Translations under genes and position numbers: made by a program | Assembly: GCA_900319505.1 (NCBI GenBank) | Contig: ONOV01000132.1 | Location: 1 to 6,279 of the forward strand | Source of the DNA: an uncultured Erysipelotrichaceae bacterium | GTDB taxonomy: Bacteria; Bacillota_I; Bacilli_A; Erysipelotrichales; Erysipelotrichaceae | Reading direction: 5' to 3' | DNA length: 6,279 nt | In this document: positions 6,253 through 6,279 of the stretch, one piece after another | How positions within the stretch are numbered: the stretch's first letter is position 1 | Layout: every line of letters begins with the position of its first letter | Notes under the pieces: model-generated | Seen by the model: the letters and a program-made list of their open reading frames with translations, nothing else | Database searches by the model: none | What the model was told of the DNA's origin: nothing

Positions 6253-6277
6253 GATCCGGTGTCCCGGATCTTTTTTT
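6253..6277 (+). terminator. Intrinsic terminator of the FHA-protein gene
   Basis: GATCCGG (6253-6259) pairs perfectly with CCGGATC (6264-6270) around a TGTC loop, followed by seven Ts (6271-6277). It begins immediately after the stop codon, which can itself add two A-T pairs to the stem. This is a textbook strong terminator. Confidence 0.92.
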
Positions 6278-6279
6278 AA

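Noticed and set aside
5374..6270. Shared GATCC/GGATC ends in the two right-hand terminator stems
   Set aside because: Five matching bases in GC-closing stems are expected by chance. The loops and distal pairs differ, so this is not a repeat family.

Overview
The window looks like a housekeeping segment of a Bacillota chromosome with roughly balanced GC. The core is a tight co-directional run tmk-holB-ricT-rsmI, an order typical of Firmicutes. The RsmI motif variants (SDAGYPLINDPG, SGCSA) and the absence of the small genes found between these in Bacillus suggest an Erysipelotrichia- or Mollicutes-related lineage. That placement is inference; no rRNA or species marker is present.

Layout. Positions 1-128 hold two facing intrinsic terminators: one on the + strand (21-54) ending a transcript that enters from the left, and one on the - strand (91-128) ending the next gene. 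A membrane-anchored VanY-type D,D-carboxypeptidase (M15B) follows on the - strand (137-952). An 80-bp divergent gap (953-1032) carries an extended -10 element whose predicted transcription start falls on or next to the tmk start codon. The operon then runs tmk (1033-1674), holB (1652-2647), ricT (2631-3785), rsmI (3782-4633) and prsW (4647-5366), with overlaps of 23, 17 and 4 bp and then a 13-bp gap, and ends at a hairpin terminator (5374-5405). A separate unit with its own promoter, a single-pass membrane FHA-domain protein and a strong terminator fills 5428-6277. There is no gene-free stretch longer than about 120 bp.

Functionally, tmk and holB serve DNA synthesis (dTTP supply, clamp loader). 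RicT is a Y-complex subunit linked to RNase Y and mRNA maturation. RsmI methylates 16S rRNA. PrsW is an intramembrane protease, classically acting on anti-sigma factors. The FHA protein probably binds phosphothreonine at the inner face of the membrane. The carboxypeptidase trims peptidoglycan stem peptides.

I see no mobile element, CRISPR array, RNA gene or clearly new multi-gene system. The points most worth a second look are the apparently leaderless start of the tmk operon, a thrice-repeated R-[TS]-F-K motif in a basic C-terminal tail of RicT, a possible cis-acting phosphothreonine motif in the FHA protein, and a prsW gene with no anti-sigma gene beside it.
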